This document shows, piece after piece, positions 58,707 to 62,319 of a DNA stretch of 62,319 nucleotides (its first letter is position 1; each line of letters begins with the position of its first letter). The notes beneath the pieces are model-generated. The model was not told the DNA's origin. It saw only the letters and a list, made by a program, of their open reading frames with translations, and did not search any database. The stretch lies in assembly GCF_001613005.1 (NCBI RefSeq), contig NZ_BDBN01000062.1, positions 1-62,319 of the forward strand, given 5' to 3'. A program made the position numbers and the translations under genes. The stretch is from Nocardia nova NBRC 15556 (GTDB lineage Bacteria; Actinomycetota; Actinomycetes; Mycobacteriales; Mycobacteriaceae).

Positions 58707-59842
58707 AACGGATTCCTCGATTCGCGGTGATCGCGGTGGGCGTGGTGGCGGTCGTCGCGGTGGCCGTATCGGTCCTGGCGGCCGCCCATCCCTCCAAAAA
58801 GCATGTGGTGGCCTACTTCCGCAGCACCACCGGGCTCTACCCCGGCGACTCCGTCGATGTGCTGGGGGTGAAGATCGGGACGGTGGACAAGGTCGTCCCC
58901 GCCGGTGACCGGGTCCGGGTCGAGATGTCGGTGGACGCCGATCGGCGCGTGCCGGCCGACGCGAAGGCCGCCATCATCGCCCCGACGCTCGTCTCGGGCA
59001 GATACGTCCAATTCGCGCCCGCCTATACCCACGGGCCCACCCTCGCGGACGGCGCGGTCATCCCGCTTGAGCGCACCGCCGTGCCGGTCTCCTTCGACGA
59101 GGAGAAGAAGCAGGTCGACGAGCTGCTTGAGGCACTCGGGCCGAACGGTCACAACGGAAATGGGCCGCTGGCGGATGCGGTCAGCGCAGCCGCGGGCACG
59201 GTGGACGGCCGCGGCACCACCATCAACAACACCTTGGCCGCACTGTCGGCGGCTGCGGTCGCGCTGGACAAGGGCAGCCCGGATCTGTTCGGGACGTTGC
59301 GCAATCTGCAGAGTTTCGTCTCCGCGCTGGCGGCCAACGACAAACAGATCGTCGGATTCGCCGGGCAGCTGTCGTCGGTGTCGCAATTGCTCTCCGACAA
59401 CCGCACCGAGCTGAACGCACTGCTGAACAGCCTGGCCACCCAAATGGGGCAGATCCAGGAGTTCGTGAAGAACAACCGCGGCCAGCTCGTGAGCGATGTG
59501 TCGTCATTGCAGCACATCACCCAGCTGCTGGTGGACAAGGAGGATGACCTCGCCCAGATTCTGCACAGCGCACCGACGGCACTGGGCGACTTCTACAACA
59601 TCTACGACCCGCAGACCGCGTCGCTGACGGGCGGCCTGGCGCTGCCGGGCATTCCGGATGGCCGCTCGCTGCTGTGTGTGTTCGCCACCACGGTGGATGC
59701 CCCGCCGGACATGTGCCGGACGGCGACCCAGTCGCTGGCGGGCCAGCTGGCCGGTGCGGTAGCGGGGACCCGATCACCTTCGGCGCCGGCGCCGACCGAC
59801 CTGCAGGGGCTGCTGGCTCCGCTGACGGGGGGTACTCGATGA
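58703..59842 (+). CDS. mceD: MceD family protein
   Basis: The 379-residue protein has an N-terminal anchor (FAVIAVGVVAVVAVAVSVLA), the MCE domain (VVAYFRSTTGLYPGDSVDVL, GVKIGTVDKVVPAGDRVRVE, LVSGRYVQFAPAY) and a helical region. A C-terminal segment with paired cysteines (RSLLCVFATTVDAPPDMCRT) ends in a proline-rich tail. It overlaps mceE by four bases (ATGA). Confidence 0.92.
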   Translation: MKRIPRFAVIAVGVVAVVAVAVSVLAAAHPSKKHVVAYFRSTTGLYPGDSVDVLGVKIGTVDKVVPAGDRVRVEMSVDADRRVPADAKAAIIAPTLVSGRYVQFAPAYTHGPTLADGAVIPLERTAVPVSFDEEKKQVDELLEALGPNGHNGNGPLADAVSAAAGTVDGRGTTINNTLAALSAAAVALDKGSPDLFGTLRNLQSFVSALAANDKQIVGFAGQLSSVSQLLSDNRTELNALLNSLATQMGQIQEFVKNNRGQLVSDVSSLQHITQLLVDKEDDLAQILHSAPTALGDFYNIYDPQTASLTGGLALPGIPDGRSLLCVFATTVDAPPDMCRTATQSLAGQLAGAVAGTRSPSAPAPTDLQGLLAPLTGGTR

Positions 59843-61065
59843 GACGCGTCAGGAAGAAGAAGGCTCTGTCGGTGTCGCTCGGTCTCTTGGCGACGACGAC
59901 GGTGCTGGCGGGCTGCGGACGTTTCGACGGCGTCAATTCCCTGCCGTTGCCGGGGAATGCGTCGAAGGGCAGCGGCTTCGACATCACCGTCGACATGCCG
60001 AATGTGCAGAACCTGGTGAACAATTCGGTGGTCAAATCCGGCAATGTCGATGTCGGCACCGTGTCGTCGATCCGACTGGACGGGTGGCATGCGCGGCTGA
60101 CCGTTCAATTGAACGATTCCGCGGCGTTGCCCGCGAATGTGTCGGCCACGCTCGGCCAGACCAGCATTCTGGGTGCCCAGTACCTGGAATTGTCGGTCCC
60201 CTCGGGACAGCAGCCCGCGACGCGCTCCTTGCGGGCGGGCGATGTCATCGGATTGGAGCGAAGCGGCGAGTACCCCTCCACCGATCGGGTGCTGTCCGCA
60301 TTGTCGGGGGTGCTCAATGGTGGTGGGCTCGAACAGATCCGGACCATCGTCGCCGAGGCTGATTCCGTGCTCGACGGCCGCGAGAACAACCTGCGCGACC
60401 TGATCGACAATCTGGACACCTTCGTCACGAGTCTGAACAACCAGCGGGACGATATCGTCCGGGCGATCGAGTCGGTGGACAAGTTGTCGGGCACGCTCGG
60501 CGCCCAGACCGCGACCATCGACAAGGGGCTCGCGACCTTGGCGCCCGCATTCGGAGTGCTCGACAAGCAGCAACGGCAGCTGACCGACACACTGGCCAGC
60601 CTCGGGCGGTTCGGACAGGTCGCCAACGAGGTGCTGACGGCCAGTCACACCGGATTGGTCGACGATCTGACCAATCTGCGGCCGGTCCTGACCGAATTGG
60701 CGGCCGCGGGAGCCAACCTGCCGAAGGCGCTCGACCTGGCCGCCACGATTCCGTTCCCGGTATCGACGATCGATCGTGCGATCCGTGGCGACTTCATCAA
60801 CCTGTACCTGACGCTCGACCTGAGCGCCAACGGCGTGCTGAACAAGATCCTGCCCAGCATGCCGAAGGGCCTGCTGGAAAGCGTGGTGGCCATCGGTCAT
60901 GTGGTGGATCCGATGATCGCGCCGACCCAGGCGCCCCCGCCCGCAGACGCCGCACCGCCGGCAGTCGGAGTGCCGCCGCAACCCCCGGCGTTACCGGCAC
61001 TTCCGTCGTTGCCCGGGTTGCCGGGGTTGTTCGCGCCGCCCGCCCCCGCCGCCGGAGGACACTGA
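59839..61065 (+). CDS. mceE: MceE family lipoprotein
   Basis: The 408-residue protein carries a lipoprotein signal: MRRVRKKKA, a hydrophobic stretch, and the lipobox LAGC with Cys at about residue 26, as in LprK/LprN-type MceE. The MCE domain follows (FDITVDMPNVQNLVNNSVVK, SGNVDVGTVSSIRLDGW, LGQTSILGAQYLELSVP), then a helical region and a proline/alanine-rich tail. It overlaps mceF by one base (TGATG). Confidence 0.93.
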   Translation: MRRVRKKKALSVSLGLLATTTVLAGCGRFDGVNSLPLPGNASKGSGFDITVDMPNVQNLVNNSVVKSGNVDVGTVSSIRLDGWHARLTVQLNDSAALPANVSATLGQTSILGAQYLELSVPSGQQPATRSLRAGDVIGLERSGEYPSTDRVLSALSGVLNGGGLEQIRTIVAEADSVLDGRENNLRDLIDNLDTFVTSLNNQRDDIVRAIESVDKLSGTLGAQTATIDKGLATLAPAFGVLDKQQRQLTDTLASLGRFGQVANEVLTASHTGLVDDLTNLRPVLTELAAAGANLPKALDLAATIPFPVSTIDRAIRGDFINLYLTLDLSANGVLNKILPSMPKGLLESVVAIGHVVDPMIAPTQAPPPADAAPPAVGVPPQPPALPALPSLPGLPGLFAPPAPAAGGH

Positions 61066-62319
61066 TGCACAAAACACGCCTGGTCAAACTGCAATTGACG
61101 GTGTTCGCCATCGTCGCGGCGGTGAGCTTGGTCTACGTGGGAATCAATTACTGCGGAATCCAGAACGCCACCCGCATCGGCACCTACACCGTCACGGCGC
61201 ATTTCGCCGACGGCGCCGGTCTCTACGACAACGCTCTGGTCACCTACCGCGGTTCCGACGTTGGAATTGTCCGCTCGATTTCGTTGAGCAACAAAGGGAT
61301 CGCTGTACAACTGCAGTTGACGTCGAACAAGCGGATCCCGGCCGACACCCCCGCCGCGATCAAAAGCGTGTCCGCGGTCGGTGAACAATACGTCGACCTG
61401 ACGCCGACCACCGAACACGGCCCGTACTTGCACGACGGCAGCGTTATTCCTCTGGAACACACCACGATTCCAACCTCCGCGGCTACGCTACTCGATCATG
61501 TGGACCGGCTCCTGCAGGCCGTGCCGCCCGAGGATCTGCGCCAGACCCTGGCTGAAGGCTCGCGAGCTCTCGACGCGCAAGGGTCGCCAGCCGGACGACT
61601 GATCGACTCCGCCGATTCGATCATCGCTCTGGCACAAAAGAATTGGGATCCGACCAAGAGGTTGATCCAGGATGCGGAACCGCTGCTCGACACCGGTAAC
61701 GTGGTGTCCTCGGATCTGACATCCTCGGTGCACGACCTGGCCTCGTTCACGGCGCAACTGGCCGGCGACGACCCGAATGTGCGCACGGTTCTCGACCAGG
61801 GCAAGGGGTTCGCGGACACCGTCGGTTCGGCGCTGACCGACTTGACCGCGCCGCTGCCGAATCTGCTGGCGAATCTGCAGACGGTTGGTCAGGTGCTGCG
61901 GGTCAACGTCCCAGGGCTGCGACAGATCCTCGTTGTCTACCCGGCGATCACCGCGTCGTTCAACTACAGCGTGCAGCATCAGGGTCTGCAGCGGGACGGC
62001 GATCAGTTGAGCGCTCAGGCACCCCTGGACGTCAAGTTGCTGAACACGTTCGGGCCGGTGACCTGCACCCAGGGCTACGAGAGCACCCAGCGACGCGACC
62101 CGTCGGACACCAGCCCGGCACCGGCGAATCCTGATGCGACATGCATGCTGCCGCACAACGATCCCCAGGCGGTGCGCGGCTCCCGCAATATGCCGTGCGT
62201 CTCGAATCCCGCTGTGCGCACCACATATCAGGCCGACTGTCCCGGCGGCGCACCTTCGACCTGGCCCGGGATGCTGTCCCGCCCGGGCGGTGCCGCGGCC
62301 GCCGCGCCGGCAGGCCCGC
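61065..62319 (+). CDS. mceF: MceF family protein, 3' end beyond the window
   Basis: The ATG at 61065 overlaps the mceE stop, and the frame stays open to the window edge (418 residues seen). An N-terminal anchor (KLQLTVFAIVAAVSLVYVGI) is followed by the MCE domain (VTAHFADGAGLYDNALVTYR, GSDVGIVRSISL, SVSAVGEQYVDLTPTTE), a helical region and a C-terminal part with several cysteines (FGPVTCTQGYE, DATCMLPHND, MPCVSN). It is the last of the six Mce proteins. Mce-associated genes, if present, lie outside the window. Confidence 0.93.
   Translation, partial: MHKTRLVKLQLTVFAIVAAVSLVYVGINYCGIQNATRIGTYTVTAHFADGAGLYDNALVTYRGSDVGIVRSISLSNKGIAVQLQLTSNKRIPADTPAAIKSVSAVGEQYVDLTPTTEHGPYLHDGSVIPLEHTTIPTSAATLLDHVDRLLQAVPPEDLRQTLAEGSRALDAQGSPAGRLIDSADSIIALAQKNWDPTKRLIQDAEPLLDTGNVVSSDLTSSVHDLASFTAQLAGDDPNVRTVLDQGKGFADTVGSALTDLTAPLPNLLANLQTVGQVLRVNVPGLRQILVVYPAITASFNYSVQHQGLQRDGDQLSAQAPLDVKLLNTFGPVTCTQGYESTQRRDPSDTSPAPANPDATCMLPHNDPQAVRGSRNMPCVSNPAVRTTYQADCPGGAPSTWPGMLSRPGGAAAAAPAGP

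Overview
The window is high-GC actinobacterial DNA, most likely from a Nocardia or a close mycolic-acid-containing relative. Signs of this are a complete yrbE-mce operon, a PknK-type kinase with a MalT-like C-terminal part, GTP-dependent PEP carboxykinase, an ECF42 sigma factor with its DGPF partner, frequent GTG starts, and many stop/start overlaps of 1-8 bases. All identifications come from reading motifs and translations by eye; no database search was run.

Layout. (1) 1-17.5 kb is mostly chromosomal housekeeping and small regulated units: a LuxR-type regulator cut by the window edge, a lipoprotein hydrolase, HxlR with a divergent methyltransferase, an ECF42/DGPF/reductase operon, DUF2254, an MFS exporter with a KmtR-like metal sensor, membrane proteins, and ArsR-pckG-SulP. 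(2) 17.5-22 kb is a decayed, accessory stretch: a 26-residue helical peptide gene with a very strong ribosome binding site, cutinase and DUF3592 remnants, tRNA-Pro(GGG) with an adjacent tyrosine integrase and excisionase, and a tRNA-like fragment. (3) 22-25.5 kb holds pknK, followed by the tail of an LpqC-like esterase. (4) 25.8-44.5 kb is a large catabolic island. (5) 44.7-48.4 kb holds lipases, an acyl-CoA synthetase remnant and a two-domain peptidoglycan hydrolase. (6) 48.5-53.7 kb holds two GAF-LuxR regulators divergent from an alcohol dehydrogenase and an aldehyde dehydrogenase. (7) 53.8 kb to the end is yrbEA-yrbEB-mceABCDEF, with mceF cut by the window edge.

The most unusual part is the catabolic island. 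Its left half carries a class III CoA-transferase, two subunits of the 2-hydroxyacyl-CoA dehydratase / benzoyl-CoA reductase superfamily with their cysteine ligands, and a BadF/HgdC-type ATP-driven activator with its cluster cysteines. This is the gene set of the anaerobic phenyllactate (Fld) and 2-hydroxyglutarate/isocaproate dehydratases. Its right half carries an oxygen-dependent aromatic pathway resembling hca/mhp: Rieske oxygenase alpha and beta, Rieske ferredoxin, ferredoxin reductase, a diol-type SDR, a LigB-like extradiol dioxygenase, a C-C hydrolase, an MhpA-like flavoprotein and an IclR regulator. An oxygen-labile radical dehydratase beside oxygenases in a presumed aerobe is unexpected. 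Several enzymes in the island (an SDR, a flavoprotein, a dienelactone-hydrolase-like protein and the extradiol enzyme) have replaced key catalytic or cofactor residues. Short shared DNA motifs at 27872, 32338 and 44613, and at 44623 and 50858, suggest that the island and its flanks share regulators. My inference is a pathway that activates a 2-hydroxy acid to its CoA ester, dehydrates it and then opens an aromatic ring; the substrate cannot be read from the sequence.
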